From Agrococcus sp. (lineage in GTDB: Bacteria; Actinomycetota; Actinomycetes; Actinomycetales; Microbacteriaceae): a stretch of 45,242 nucleotides of DNA. The position numbers and the translations under genes were made by a program. Below the pieces are notes generated by a model. That model was not told the DNA's origin. It saw nothing but the letters and a program-made list of their open reading frames with translations, and did not search any database. The stretch is taken from assembly GCA_031179215.1 (NCBI GenBank), contig JAPSIA010000010.1, positions 1-45,242 on the forward strand. Reading direction: 5' to 3'. Each line of letters opens with the position of its first letter. The stretch's first letter is position 1. Positions 34,461 to 43,631 of the stretch are shown here, piece after piece.

Positions 34461-36824
34461 ATGCGAGCAATGGCACCGAACGACTCGCGCCCTCAGGGCG
34501 CACGCCGACCGAACGACCGAGACAGCAGCAGCCGACCCGGCTCCCGCAGCAAGGGCCACCGCGGCTACCGCGACGAGCAGCCCTCGAAGGGCCGCTGGAG
34601 CCGCGACGAGCGCGACCGCCGCGACGGCGCGCAGCGCGGCGACTCCCGCCGCCCGCAGTGGACCCCGCCGGAGGAGCGGAGCCGCGACCGCGCCCCCTCG
34701 TTCCGCACGCGCGGCGGCGCCCAGGGCGGCCGCGACCACCAGCGCGACGACCGCCTGCACCGCGGGGAGCGTCCTCGCGGCTTCGATCGTGCGCGCGACG
34801 AGCAGCACGGCCGCGGCCGCTCCGACGAGCGCGCTCCGCGCCGCGATGACCGCGGTGAGCGCCGCTTCGACGACCGTGCGCCGCGCCGCGACGACCGCGG
34901 TGAGCGCCACTTCGACCAGCGCGGACCGCGCCGCGATGACCGCGGTGAGCGTCGCTTCGAGGACCGCGCTCCGCGTCGTGACGACCGCAGCGAGCGTCGC
35001 TTCGACGACCGTGCGCCGCGTCGTGACGACCGCGGTGAGCGTCGCTTCGATGACCGTGCACCTCGCCGCTTCGACGACCGTGCGCCCCGCCGCTTCGACG
35101 ACCGCGCTCCGCGTCGTGATGACCGCGGTCCGGCTCGCGACGAGGGCGCCGCGCGCCGCGATGACCGCGGTGAGCGTCGCTTCGACGACCGTGCGCCGCG
35201 TCGCTATGACCGCGGCGAGCGTCGCTTCGACGACCGCGCGCCCCGCCGGTTCGACGACCGTGCTCCGCGTCGTGATGACCGCGGTCCGGCTCGCGACGAG
35301 CGCGCCCCGCGCCGCGATGACCGCGGCGAGCGTCGCTTCGACGACCGCGCGCCCCGCCGGTTCGACGACCGTGCTCCGCGTCGTGATGACCGCGGTCCGG
35401 CTCGCGACGACCGCGCCCCGCGCCGCGACGACCGCGCCCCTCGCTCCGACGAGCGTCCCCGCCGCGACGACCGCGCCCCCCGCTCCGACCGCTTTGACGA
35501 GCAGCCGCGCCGCGACAGCACCTACTACCCGTCCAAGGACGCCAACCCCTTCGAGCCGAAGGAGGACGTCGTCCTCGAGCGCCTCGAGGCGACGTCGATC
35601 CGCGCCGAGGACGTCGAGGGCGTCTCGTTCACCGATCTCGGCCTCGGCGCCGGCATCGCGGGCGCGCTGAAGTCGATGGGCGCGGAGTCGCCCTTCCCGA
35701 TCCAGGCAGCGACCATCCCCGACGTGATCGCCGGGCGCGACGTCCTCGGCCGTGGCCGCACGGGCTCGGGCAAGTCGATCGCCTTCGGCGCCCCCATCGT
35801 CGAGATGCTGCTGCGCAACCGCCCCGAGCGCCGCGAGATCGGCCGCGCCCCCCGCGCGCTCGTCCTCGCTCCCACGCGCGAGCTCGCCCAGCAGCTCAAC
35901 CACACGATCATGGGGCTCGGCCGCGCGGTGGGCGTCTTCACGACCGTCATCGTCGGCGGCGTCAAGCAGGATCGCCAGGTCGAGGCGCTGCGTCGCGGTG
36001 TCGACATCGTCATCGGGACCCCCGGTCGCATCGAGGACCTCGTCGAGCAGCGCCGCCTCAACCTCGGCGCGGTCGAGGTCGCGGTCGTGGACGAGGCAGA
36101 TCACATGTGCGAGCTCGGCTTCCTCGAGCCCGTGCAGCGCATCCTGCGCCGGACGAAGCCCGGCAGCCAGAAGCTGCTCTTCTCGGCGACGCTCGACGCC
36201 GAGGTGCAGACGATCGTCAAGGAGTTCCTGCCCGAGCCCGCCGTGCACGAGGTGGCGGGCGAGGAGCAGTCGACCTCGACGATCGATCACCAGGTGCTCG
36301 TCACCGATCGCTACGACAAGGATGCGGTGCTCGAGCAGATCGTGCGCAACCCCGGCCGCATCGTGGTCTTCACCCGCACCCGCGCCTACGCCGAGCGGCT
36401 CACCGAGCAGTTCGACGACGCGGGCGTCGCGGCGGTGAGCCTCCACGGCGACCTCACCCAGGCCAAGCGCACCCGCTCGCTCGAGAAGCTGCGCCGCGGC
36501 AAGGTCGACGTGCTCGTCGCGACCGATGTCGCTGCGCGCGGCATCCACATCGACGATGTGGCGCTCGTCGTGCAGGCCGACCCGCCGGACGAGTACAAGA
36601 CCTACCTGCACCGCGCCGGCCGCACCGGCCGCGCGGGCAACGACGGCCGCGTCGTCACGGTCATCGCGCCCGCTCGGCGCAAGCGCACCCAGCAGCTGCT
36701 CGACCGGGCGGAGATCGAGGCGCCGATGATCCCCGTGCGCCCCGGCGACGACCTGCTCGACACGCTCACGGCGCCGCCCGCGGCGGCGGCCCAGGCACCG
36801 GCCCCGGTGGGCGCCGACGCCTGA
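34461..36824 (+). CDS. DEAD-box RNA helicase with long Arg/Asp repeat N-terminus
   Basis: The 787-residue protein has a disordered N-terminal third (about 1-355) made mostly of degenerate [15 protein letters not shown] repeats, then a full DEAD-box core. Visible motifs are Q motif FPIQAATIP, motif [32 protein letters not shown], and in the second RecA domain the [13 protein letters not shown] and [10 protein letters not shown] motifs. It unwinds RNA with ATP; likely roles are ribosome assembly or RNA decay. The highly charged mixed tail is of the kind that drives RNA-protein condensates. ATG codons at 34461 and 34470 are both possible. The 3' end precedes an inverted-repeat element. Confidence 0.93.
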   Translation: MRAMAPNDSRPQGARRPNDRDSSSRPGSRSKGHRGYRDEQPSKGRWSRDERDRRDGAQRGDSRRPQWTPPEERSRDRAPSFRTRGGAQGGRDHQRDDRLHRGERPRGFDRARDEQHGRGRSDERAPRRDDRGERRFDDRAPRRDDRGERHFDQRGPRRDDRGERRFEDRAPRRDDRSERRFDDRAPRRDDRGERRFDDRAPRRFDDRAPRRFDDRAPRRDDRGPARDEGAARRDDRGERRFDDRAPRRYDRGERRFDDRAPRRFDDRAPRRDDRGPARDERAPRRDDRGERRFDDRAPRRFDDRAPRRDDRGPARDDRAPRRDDRAPRSDERPRRDDRAPRSDRFDEQPRRDSTYYPSKDANPFEPKEDVVLERLEATSIRAEDVEGVSFTDLGLGAGIAGALKSMGAESPFPIQAATIPDVIAGRDVLGRGRTGSGKSIAFGAPIVEMLLRNRPERREIGRAPRALVLAPTRELAQQLNHTIMGLGRAVGVFTTVIVGGVKQDRQVEALRRGVDIVIGTPGRIEDLVEQRRLNLGAVEVAVVDEADHMCELGFLEPVQRILRRTKPGSQKLLFSATLDAEVQTIVKEFLPEPAVHEVAGEEQSTSTIDHQVLVTDRYDKDAVLEQIVRNPGRIVVFTRTRAYAERLTEQFDDAGVAAVSLHGDLTQAKRTRSLEKLRRGKVDVLVATDVAARGIHIDDVALVVQADPPDEYKTYLHRAGRTGRAGNDGRVVTVIAPARRKRTQQLLDRAEIEAPMIPVRPGDDLLDTLTAPPAAAAQAPAPVGADA
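34820..35515 (+). repeat. Degenerate tandem coding repeats in the helicase N-terminus
   Basis: About 700 bp of 24-48-bp units encode variants of [15 protein letters not shown]. Longer blocks such as [17 protein letters not shown] recur three to four times, showing recent unequal exchange. Confidence 0.9.
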
Positions 36825-36847
36825 GGCATCGCGCACCGCTCGCGGCT

Positions 36848-36942
36848 CCGCACAACGCAAGCCCGCAGCAGCAGAGACGGCCCGGATCCTCGTGACCCGG
36901 GCCGTCTCGCGCTGCGGGCGCCCGCTCGACTTGCGTTGTGCG
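36848..36942. repeat. GCACAACGCAAG inverted-repeat element, copy 3 (95 bp)
   Basis: The ends CGCACAACGCAAG (36849-36861) and CTTGCGTTGTGCG (36930-36942) are perfect inverted repeats. Inside are CCCGCAGC/GCTGCGGG (36862-36869, 36911-36918) and a strong inner hairpin. The interior differs from copies 1 and 2, but the size and ends are the same. Confidence 0.85.
36874..36908. terminator. Strong hairpin after the helicase gene
   Basis: GAGACGGCCCGG and CCGGGCCGTCTC form a perfect 12-bp stem with an 11-nt loop, 50 bp after the helicase stop. It lies inside inverted-repeat element copy 3. Confidence 0.7.
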
Positions 36943-36952
36943 TGCGCGCGCG

Positions 36953-36958
36953 TAGCGT
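36953..36958 (+). promoter_or_regulatory. -10 box TAGCGT of the NAD(P)-binding protein gene
   Basis: TAGCGT ends 6 nt before the ATG at 36965 (leaderless spacing) and begins 11 bp after the end of repeat element copy 3. Confidence 0.5.
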
Positions 36959-36964
36959 AGGGGC

Positions 36965-37723
36965 ATGCGCATCGTCGTGATCGGTGGATCGGGGAACGCG
37001 GGCTCGGCCATCGTGCGGGCGATCAGCCGACGCGGCGGCACCCCGGTGCCGGTCTCGCGCTCGGGCAAGGCGATCGCCGGCGCCGCGGGCGCGAAGGCCG
37101 ACATCGTCACGGGCGCGGGGCTCGATGCGGCGCTCGAGGGCGCCGACGCGCTCGTGGACGCCTCCAACTCGCGCAACCCCATCGACCCGAAGCCCTTCAC
37201 CGTCGGCGCCCGCGCCATCGTCGCGGCTGCCGAGCGCGTCGGCGTGCCGCGCGCGGTCGTGCTGTCGATCCTCGGCGTGGAGCGCTCGCGGCTGACGTAC
37301 CACCGCCGCAAGCGCGAGCAGGAGCTCATCTACCTCGACTCCGCCCTCGACGCCTCCGTCGTGCGCGCCGCGCAGTTCCACGAGTGGTCGGTCGACCAGT
37401 TCGAGGCCGGCTCCCCGCTCGGGGTGATCCCCGTGGCGCTCGGCGGGCGGCTGCAGCCCGTCGCGGTGAGCGAGGTCGCCGAGCTCGTCGCCGACGAGGC
37501 GCTCGAGCCCAGCGGCAAGCGCTTCCTCGAGATCGCGGGTCCGCAGGTGCGCCTCTCCCGCGAGCTCGCGAAGGCGTGGCAGGCGAGGACGGGGGCGCGC
37601 GGGCTCATCGTCAACGGCCCCTTCCCGCCGTCGCTGCTCGACTACCTGCGATCCGGGGCGAACCTCAGCGAGCAGCGCAAGGGCAGGATCACCTTCGAGG
37701 AGTGGCTCGAGCGCCGCCGCTGA
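36965..37723 (+). CDS. NAD(P)-binding atypical SDR (NmrA-like)
   Basis: The 252-residue protein begins with the Rossmann loop MRIVVIGGSGNAGSAIVRAI and continues with the layout of atypical short-chain dehydrogenases: ALVDASN, RAVVLSILGVERS and a C-terminal substrate region. The usual YxxxK is replaced by YHRRKREQELIY, so true dehydrogenase activity is doubtful; NmrA-like sensors or quinone reductase-like enzymes are alternatives. The ATG is fixed by a TAGCGT box 6 nt upstream. The gene is alone between the helicase and recQ. Confidence 0.82.
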   Translation: MRIVVIGGSGNAGSAIVRAISRRGGTPVPVSRSGKAIAGAAGAKADIVTGAGLDAALEGADALVDASNSRNPIDPKPFTVGARAIVAAAERVGVPRAVVLSILGVERSRLTYHRRKREQELIYLDSALDASVVRAAQFHEWSVDQFEAGSPLGVIPVALGGRLQPVAVSEVAELVADEALEPSGKRFLEIAGPQVRLSRELAKAWQARTGARGLIVNGPFPPSLLDYLRSGANLSEQRKGRITFEEWLERRR

Positions 37724-37805
37724 CCCCACAGGCCGAGCGCGAGCAGCGACGCGTGTCGCCGGCTCGCCCTAGGGTGGGATGCGTCATGGACGCGAAGGGG
37801 GACGC

Positions 37806-39836
37806 GTGACCGACGCGAGGCACGACGAGTGGGCGCCGCCCAGCGACGACGACGCGCCCGAGCCGTGGGACTCGTGGGACGCGCCGGACGACGGCTGGCT
37901 CCCTCCTGCCGACGTCGACGCACCCGCGCTCGCGCACGCCGGGGTCGGCGGCCGGGCCGCGACCCCCGCGACGACCTCGACCCGCCCGCAGGCCGCTCGA
38001 CCGCAGCCCGCGCGCGCGGCGGGTGTCGCGGCATCCGCGAAGGCGGCGACGCCGCTCGAGGCGCTCACGCGCGTGTGGGGCTACGACGCGTTCCGCGGGC
38101 AGCAGGGCGAGATCATCGACGAGGTCGTCGCGGGGCACGACGCGGTCGTGCTCATGCCCACGGGCGGCGGCAAGAGCCTGTGCTACCAGATCCCCGCGCT
38201 GGTGCGCGAGGGCACGGGCGTCGTCATCAGCCCGCTCATCGCGCTCATGCACGACCAGGTCGACGCGCTCGAGCAGCTCGGCGTGCGAGCCGCCTACCTC
38301 AACTCGACGCAGTCGATCGATGAGCGGCGCGAGGTCGAGCGCCAGCTGCTCGCGGGCGAGCTCGACCTGCTCTACCTCGCACCCGAGCGGCTGCCGGTCG
38401 CGCAATCGCTGCTCGACGCTGCGCCCATCGCACTCTTCGCGATCGACGAGGCGCACTGCGTGAGCCAGTGGGGGCACGACTTCCGCCCCGACTACCTGCA
38501 GCTGTCGGTGCTGGGGGAGCGCTGGCCCGACGTGCCCCGCGTCGCGCTCACCGCGACCGCGACCGCCGAGACGCGCGCCGAGATCGTCGAGCGGCTCGGG
38601 CTGCGCGATGCGCGGGTGTTCGTCGCGAGCTTCGACCGGCCGAACATCCAGTACCGCATCGCGCCCAAGCAGGACGCGAAGGCGCAGCTGTTGCGCATCA
38701 TCCGCGACGAGCACCCTGGCGCTGCGGGCATCGTCTACTGCCTCTCGCGCCGCTCGGTCGAGTCGACCGCAGAGTGGCTGCGGGCGCAGGGCATCGACGC
38801 GCTGCCGTACCACGCGGGCCTCGACGCCGGTACGCGGGCGGCGAACCAGCAGCGCTTCCTCCGCGAGGACGGCGTCGTCATGGTGGCCACGATCGCGTTC
38901 GGCATGGGCATCGACAAGCCCGACGTGCGGTTCGTCGCCCACCTCGACCTTCCCAAGTCGGTCGAGGGCTACTACCAGGAGACCGGTCGCGCGGGCCGCG
39001 ACGGCGAGCCCTCGACCGCGTGGCTCGCGTACGGCCTGCAGGACGTCGTGCAGCAGCGCCGGATGATCGCCGAAGGCGATGGCGACGCGCAGCGCAAGCG
39101 CAACCAGTCGCGCCACCTCGACGCGATGCTGGCGCTGTGCGAGACGGTCGAGTGCCGCCGAGTGCAGCTGCTCGCCTACTTCGGGCAGCAGAGCGAGCCG
39201 TGCGGCAACTGCGACACGTGCCTCACGCCGCCCGACAGCTACGACGGCACCGTGCCCGCGCAGAAGCTGCTGTCGACGATCGTGCGGCTGCAGCGCGAGC
39301 GCCGGCAGTCGTACGGCGCGGGGCACCTCGTCGACATCCTCGTCGGCGCCGACACCGAGCGCATCCGGCGCTTCGGCCACGACCAGCTCGCGACGTACGG
39401 CATCGGCGCCGACCTCCCGGCGACGCAGTGGCGCGGCATCGTGCGCCAGCTGCTCGCGCAGGGGCTCCTGCAGGTGCAGGGGGAGTACGGCGTGCTCGCG
39501 CTGACCGATGCGTCTGCCTCGGTGCTCGCGGGTGAGCGGCAGGTGCGGCTGCGCCACGAGTCGCGCGCCCCCGCGCGCGCGGCGAAGCGCTCCGCGTCGG
39601 CAGCGCAGCTCGACGACGCGCAGCAGGGCCTGTTCCAGGCGCTCCGCTCGTGGCGCGCGGCCACGGCGAAGGAGCAGGCGGTGCCGGCGTACGTCGTCTT
39701 CAACGACAAGACGCTCGCGGCGATCGCCGAGCGGCGGCCGTCGACCCTCGTCGAGCTCTCGACGGTCTCGGGCGTGGGTGAGGCGAAGCTCGAGCGCTAC
39801 GGCGAGGCCGTGCTCGAGGTGCTGCGCGCCGCATGA
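37806..39836 (+). CDS. recQ: RecQ-type DNA helicase
   Basis: The 676-residue 3'-5' DNA helicase has an acidic, Trp/Pro-rich N-terminal extension (1-80) not found in E. coli RecQ, then Walker A TGGGKS (119-124), DEAH (214-217) with HCVSQWGHDFRP, the ETGRAGRDG motif, a Cys4 zinc site (CETVEC...CGNCDTC), the winged-helix RQC region and a C-terminal HRDC domain. It acts in recombinational repair. The GTG is preceded by AAGGGGGACGC; an upstream in-frame ATG at 37779 is less likely. The Hsp15-like gene overlaps its stop by 4 nt. Confidence 0.94.
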   Translation: MTDARHDEWAPPSDDDAPEPWDSWDAPDDGWLPPADVDAPALAHAGVGGRAATPATTSTRPQAARPQPARAAGVAASAKAATPLEALTRVWGYDAFRGQQGEIIDEVVAGHDAVVLMPTGGGKSLCYQIPALVREGTGVVISPLIALMHDQVDALEQLGVRAAYLNSTQSIDERREVERQLLAGELDLLYLAPERLPVAQSLLDAAPIALFAIDEAHCVSQWGHDFRPDYLQLSVLGERWPDVPRVALTATATAETRAEIVERLGLRDARVFVASFDRPNIQYRIAPKQDAKAQLLRIIRDEHPGAAGIVYCLSRRSVESTAEWLRAQGIDALPYHAGLDAGTRAANQQRFLREDGVVMVATIAFGMGIDKPDVRFVAHLDLPKSVEGYYQETGRAGRDGEPSTAWLAYGLQDVVQQRRMIAEGDGDAQRKRNQSRHLDAMLALCETVECRRVQLLAYFGQQSEPCGNCDTCLTPPDSYDGTVPAQKLLSTIVRLQRERRQSYGAGHLVDILVGADTERIRRFGHDQLATYGIGADLPATQWRGIVRQLLAQGLLQVQGEYGVLALTDASASVLAGERQVRLRHESRAPARAAKRSASAAQLDDAQQGLFQALRSWRAATAKEQAVPAYVVFNDKTLAAIAERRPSTLVELSTVSGVGEAKLERYGEAVLEVLRAA

Positions 39837-40219
39837 GCGGGGCGGGCACGGCGGGCGCGGTGCGCCTCGACGTCTGGATCTGGGCGGTGCGGCTCGTCAA
39901 GACGCGCGCCGCCGCGACGGAGGCGTGCCGCGGCGGGCACGTGAAGCTCAACGGGCAGGCGGCGAAGGCCGCGCAGCCCGTGCGCGTCGGTGACGAGGTG
40001 CGCGTGCGCATCCACGGCTTCGACCGCGTCGTGATCGTGCGGCAGCTGCTGCGCAAGCGCGTGGGTGCGCCGGCCGCGGCGGCAGCGATCGAGGATCGCT
40101 CCCCGCCGCGCCCCACCGCGATCGAGGCGGCGCAGGTGCCGCACCGGCCGAAGGGCGCAGGCAGGCCGTCGAGCCGCGAGCGTCGCGAGATCGACCGGGT
40201 GCGCGGGCGATCGCCGTGA
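39833..40219 (+). CDS. S4-domain RNA-binding protein (Hsp15-like)
   Basis: The 128-residue protein has an S4 domain at about 10-60 (VRLDVWIWAVRLVKTRAAATEACRGGHVKLNGQAAKAAQPVRVGDEVRV), as in ribosome-associated heat shock protein Hsp15, which rescues stalled 50S subunits. A basic, disordered tail (RERREIDRVRGRSP) follows. The ATG overlaps the recQ stop (ATGA), so it is expressed with the helicase. Substrate or stress role here is inferred from the family only. Confidence 0.88.
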   Translation: MSGAGTAGAVRLDVWIWAVRLVKTRAAATEACRGGHVKLNGQAAKAAQPVRVGDEVRVRIHGFDRVVIVRQLLRKRVGAPAAAAAIEDRSPPRPTAIEAAQVPHRPKGAGRPSSRERREIDRVRGRSP

Positions 40220-40234
40220 GCGCCGCGCGCGGCA

Positions 40235-40465
40235 TCAGTCGGCGCTGAAGAACTCCATCACGATCCAGATCGCGCCGGGGATGAGGAGCGCGACGCCGAT
40301 CACGAGCGCGGCCATGCCCGCGATGAGGTGGGGCTGGCCCGACTCCGAGGTGCGCCGGCGCCTGGCGCCCACTCGCAGGAGCGCGATCGCGATGGCGAGG
40401 GCGCCGAGGCCGAGGGCGACGAGCCAGATGCTCGCGCCTTGATCGAATCCCTGGGCGAAGTCCAT
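40235..40465 (-). CDS. Small two-helix membrane protein
   Basis: The 76-residue protein has two helices (about 12-32 and 49-70) joined by a basic loop (RVGARRRRTSESGQPH) that should face the cytoplasm. No family is recognised. The ATG is fixed by a TACGCT box 6 nt upstream, which argues against the longer frame that extends over the neighbouring gene. It is divergent from the CitE-like gene and converges on the Hsp15-like gene. Confidence 0.65.
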   Translation of the reverse strand: MDFAQGFDQGASIWLVALGLGALAIAIALLRVGARRRRTSESGQPHLIAGMAALVIGVALLIPGAIWIVMEFFSAD

Positions 40466-40471
40466 GCGGGG

Positions 40472-40477
40472 AGCGTA
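40472..40477 (-). promoter_or_regulatory. -10 box TACGCT of the small membrane protein gene
   Basis: TACGCT on the minus strand ends 6 nt before the ATG at 40465 (leaderless spacing). Confidence 0.5.
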
Positions 40478-40537
40478 GCGCCGCGACCCTGGGAGCGGCC
40501 GAGGCCGCGCATCGCAGGGCGGAGCGGCGACGCCCGA

Positions 40538-40543
40538 TAGGCT
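40538..40543 (+). promoter_or_regulatory. -10 box TAGGCT of the CitE-like gene
   Basis: TAGGCT ends 7 nt before the GTG at 40551 (near-leaderless spacing). Confidence 0.45.
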
Positions 40544-40550
40544 CGAGCGC

Positions 40551-41402
40551 GTGTCTCGCACCCCTGTCTCGCCCCTGATCGCCCGTTCCTGGCTCCTCGT
40601 GCCCGCCTCCAAGCCCGAGCTCTTCGAGATCGCGCAGGAGAGCGACGCCGACGCCATCATCATCGACATCGAGGATGCGGTCGCCGCGAAGGACAAGGCG
40701 CAGGCGCGCGACGACACCGTCCGCTGGCTCTCGACCGGGCACCGCGCGTGGGTGCGCATCAACGACGCGGCGAGCGAGTTCTGGAGCACCGACCTCGCGG
40801 CGCTCAAGGACGCGCCGGGCCTCGAGGGCGTCATGCTCGCCAAGACGGAGTCGGCGAGCCACGTCGACGACACGGCCGACCGCCTGCCGGAGGGCATGCC
40901 CATCCTGGCGCTCGTGGAGACCGCGCGCGGCGTGCTGCACGTCGAGCGCATCGCGAGCGCGCCCTCGACGTTCCGCATCGCCTTCGGCACCGGCGACTTC
41001 AAGCGCGACACCGCCACGGGAGAGGACCCCATGGCGCTCGCCTACGCCCGCTCGCAGCTCGTGATCGCCTCGCGCGCCGCCCGGCTGCCCGCGCCGATCG
41101 ACGGCCCGACGCTCTCGACGGAGGCGCTCGTCGAGGGAACGAGGCTCGCGAAGGAGATGGGCATGTCGGGCAAGCTCTGCCTGACGCACACGCAGGCCGC
41201 CACGATCAACGCGGGGCTCGCGCCGAGCGCCGAGGAGGTCGCTTGGGCGCACGCCTTCGTGCGCGCCTTCGAGGAGTCCGGCGGCAAGATCACCGACGGC
41301 AGCGACCTGCCGCGGCTCGCGCGCGCCCAGAAGATCCAGGCGCAGGCGCGCGACTTCGGCATCGAGGCCGACGCCGCCTCGCTCGAGAGCCTCAACTACT
41401 AG
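40551..41402 (+). CDS. HpcH/HpaI aldolase-citrate lyase (CitE-like) protein
   Basis: The 283-residue TIM-barrel protein has family segments RSWLLVPASKPELFE (near residue 13), DAIIIDIEDAV (metal/carboxylate region), LALVETARGVLHVERI with the conserved Glu, and FGTGDFKRD with the metal-binding Asp. Related enzymes cleave acyl-CoA thioesters such as citramalyl- or malyl-CoA. With no citrate lyase alpha/gamma genes nearby, a stand-alone CitE-like lyase or thioesterase is more likely than citrate lyase. GTG start with a -10 box 7 nt upstream. A strong terminator follows. Confidence 0.88.
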   Translation: MSRTPVSPLIARSWLLVPASKPELFEIAQESDADAIIIDIEDAVAAKDKAQARDDTVRWLSTGHRAWVRINDAASEFWSTDLAALKDAPGLEGVMLAKTESASHVDDTADRLPEGMPILALVETARGVLHVERIASAPSTFRIAFGTGDFKRDTATGEDPMALAYARSQLVIASRAARLPAPIDGPTLSTEALVEGTRLAKEMGMSGKLCLTHTQAATINAGLAPSAEEVAWAHAFVRAFEESGGKITDGSDLPRLARAQKIQAQARDFGIEADAASLESLNY

Positions 41403-41408
41403 CGGCAC

Positions 41409-41444
41409 GACGAGGGCGGGGCGCCGCAGCGCCCCGCCCTCGTC
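41409..41444. terminator. Very strong bidirectional hairpin terminator
   Basis: GACGAGGGCGGGGCG and CGCCCCGCCCTCGTC form a perfect 15-bp stem with a 6-nt loop between the convergent CitE-like and CsbD genes. Confidence 0.85.
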
Positions 41445-41454
41445 CTCGTCCGCG

Positions 41455-41649
41455 TCAGCGGTCGAAGGCGTCTTTCACGTCGCGCCCGGCGTCCTTGACG
41501 TGCTCACCGGCCTGCCTCGTGTTCGCGACGGCCTGGTCCTGCTCGCCGTCGGCCTGCAAGCGCTCGTTGTCGGTCGCGTCGCCGAGGCCCTCCTTGGCCT
41601 TGCCGACGGCTTCCTTGGCTTCGTTCGAGATCTTGTCGTCGAGACCCAT
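41455..41649 (-). CDS. CsbD family stress protein
   Basis: The 64-residue hydrophilic protein MGLDDKISNEAKEAVGKAKEGLGDATDNERLQADGEQ... matches CsbD, a small general-stress protein under sigma-B-type control in Bacillus. It is expected to be mostly helical or disordered; its role is unknown. The ATG has AGGAGG upstream; a longer frame would add 19 residues but loses this site. It lies downstream of the drug-efflux gene's end but is separated by 85 bp. Confidence 0.9.
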   Translation of the reverse strand: MGLDDKISNEAKEAVGKAKEGLGDATDNERLQADGEQDQAVANTRQAGEHVKDAGRDVKDAFDR

Positions 41650-41734
41650 GTGCTCAACCTCCTGATCGTTGCCTGCGCTCCGAAGCGGTTGCTCCGGGGC
41701 CGCCACGATACGAGCGGAGGCTGGGAGCGGCCTC

Positions 41735-43528
41735 TCAGGCGCTCGGCGGCCGCTCGCCCTCGCCCGCCGGGCGCCGCGCGACCACGGGTGTCGAGGCGGT
41801 CGTCACGGGGGGCGCGTACGAGCCGGGCGCCGAGGCATCCGCTTCGAGCTGCGCGGTGCGCGCACGCTCCTCCATGGCCTCCTCCATCGCCGACTTCTGG
41901 CGCAGCGGCGGCGCCTTGAAGAAGATCGCGAGCACGAAGGCGACCGCGACGGTGACGAGCGCGACCCAGAACGGCATGAGCGTCGCCGTGCTGAAGCCGT
42001 CGAGGAAGGGCGCGGCGAGCCGCGGATCCGCGGAGTTCAGGAACGACGAGTCGGAGTTGAGCGCGCCGCCGATCTGCTCGGGGTGCTGCAGCACGTCGAG
42101 GATGCGCGCGTTGCCGGGATCGGCGAGCACGGCTGGATCCTCGAGCGCCGCACCGAGGCCGGCCCGCAGGTCGGGGCGCGAGAACGAGGCCTGCAGCGTC
42201 TCGGGCAGGCGGGCGAACAGCAGCGAGAAGGCGACCGCGACGCCCGCGGTGCCGCCGAGCTGGCGGAAGAAGGTCGCCGAGCTCGTGGCGACGCCCATGT
42301 CCTTCGCCTGCACGGCGTTCTGCGAGGCGATCGTGAGCGTCTGCATCAGCTGCCCCAAGCCGAGGCCGATGAGGAGCTGCGCGAGCAGGAGCGACCACAG
42401 CGGGCTGTCGAACTGCAGCGTCACGAGCACGCCGTAGCCGATCGCCATGATCGCGAGGCCGACGACGGGGAAGAGCCGGTACCTGCCGGTGCGCGCGATG
42501 ATCTGGCCCGAGGCGATCGACGCGATCATGAGGCCGAGGATCATCGGCAGCGTCGCGAGCCCCGCTTGCGTCGGGTCCATGCCGTGCACGATCTGCAGCA
42601 CGAAGGGGATCAGCATCATGGCGGCGAACATGCCGAAGCCGGTGAAGACGCCCAGCAGCGTCGCCATCGAGAAGGTGCTGCTGCGGAACAGGTGCAGCGG
42701 GATGAGCGCGGCGTCGCCCATCCGCGTCTCGACCCAGATGAACAGCACGACGCCGAGGGTGCCGACGACGTAGCAGACGATCGCGGCGGTCGAGAGCCAG
42801 CCCCACTCGCGGCCCTGCTCGCCCACGAGCAGCAGCGGCACGACGGCGACCGCGAGCAGCGCCGCTCCCCACCAGTCGATCTTCACGCGCTCGTGGTGGG
42901 CGGGCAGGTGCAGGAACGTGAAGACCATCCACACCGCGGCGACGCCGATCGGCAGGTTGAACAGGAACACCCAGCGCCAGCCGTCGAGCCAGAGGATCTC
43001 GTCGGTGCCCGCGAGCACGCCGCCGATGAGCGGCCCGAGGATCGACGAGACGCCGAAGACCGCGAGGAAGTAGCCCTGGTACTTCGCGCGCTCCCTGGGG
43101 TTCAGCACGTCGGCCATGATCGTCATCGGCAGCGACATCAGGCCGCCGGCGCCGAGGCCCTGCAGGGCGCGGAAGGCGGCGAGCTGCACCATGTCCTGCG
43201 CGAACGAGCACGCGATCGAGCCCACGAGGAACAGCACGATCGCGATGAGGAACAGCGGCCGTCGGCCGAAGATGTCGCTGAGCTTGCCGTAGATCGGCGT
43301 CACGATCGTCGAGACGATGAGGAAGGCCGTGACGACCCACACCTGCAGGTCGAGGCCGTGCAGCTCGTCGGCGATCGTGCGCATCGACGTGCCCACGACG
43401 GTCTGCGAGACCGACGACAGGAACATCGAGATCATGAGCCCCACGATCACGAGGCTGATCTGGCGGCGGGTCATCAGCGGTGCCGGCGCGTTCGCGTCGC
43501 CGGCGGAGCGCGCGTCGCGCTGCGGCAT
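41735..43528 (-). CDS. MFS drug efflux transporter, DHA2 (14-helix) family
   Basis: The 597-residue protein has 14 helices, motif A YGKLSDIFGRRPLF and motif C GPLIGGVLAG, diagnostic of proton-drug antiporters such as EmrB/QacA. A large outer loop with LNSDSSFLNSADPRLAAPFLDG precedes the last helix, and a 55-residue disordered tail ends the protein. The ATG has AAGGA upstream. The promoter region holds TAATGA and an imperfect palindrome that may bind a TetR/MarR-type repressor, although no such gene is nearby. Confidence 0.92.
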   Translation of the reverse strand: MPQRDARSAGDANAPAPLMTRRQISLVIVGLMISMFLSSVSQTVVGTSMRTIADELHGLDLQVWVVTAFLIVSTIVTPIYGKLSDIFGRRPLFLIAIVLFLVGSIACSFAQDMVQLAAFRALQGLGAGGLMSLPMTIMADVLNPRERAKYQGYFLAVFGVSSILGPLIGGVLAGTDEILWLDGWRWVFLFNLPIGVAAVWMVFTFLHLPAHHERVKIDWWGAALLAVAVVPLLLVGEQGREWGWLSTAAIVCYVVGTLGVVLFIWVETRMGDAALIPLHLFRSSTFSMATLLGVFTGFGMFAAMMLIPFVLQIVHGMDPTQAGLATLPMILGLMIASIASGQIIARTGRYRLFPVVGLAIMAIGYGVLVTLQFDSPLWSLLLAQLLIGLGLGQLMQTLTIASQNAVQAKDMGVATSSATFFRQLGGTAGVAVAFSLLFARLPETLQASFSRPDLRAGLGAALEDPAVLADPGNARILDVLQHPEQIGGALNSDSSFLNSADPRLAAPFLDGFSTATLMPFWVALVTVAVAFVLAIFFKAPPLRQKSAMEEAMEERARTAQLEADASAPGSYAPPVTTASTPVVARRPAGEGERPPSA

Positions 43529-43551
43529 AGGGGTGGTCCTTCTCGCAAAAG

Positions 43552-43569
43552 TCATTAGCCCGACGAATG
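43552..43569 (-). promoter_or_regulatory. -10 box and possible operator of the DHA2 gene
   Basis: TAATGA (43552-43557 on the minus strand) overlaps the imperfect palindrome CATTCGTCGGGCTAATG (43553-43569). The overlap suggests repression. Confidence 0.35.
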
Positions 43570-43619
43570 GTCCGGTGCTGCCAGTATCGCACGATCGGGG
43601 TCCGCGCGCCGCGTCGTGC

Positions 43620-43625
43620 GACGAT
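43620..43625 (+). promoter_or_regulatory. Possible -10 box GACGAT of the VanY-type gene
   Basis: GACGAT ends 6 nt before the GTG at 43632; it lacks the first T of TANNNT, so it is weaker than the other leaderless boxes. Confidence 0.3.
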
Positions 43626-43631
43626 GGGAGG

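Noticed and set aside
34820-35515. CRISPR-like array.
   Set aside because: The repeats are coding, in frame, degenerate and lack unique spacers; they form the helicase tail.
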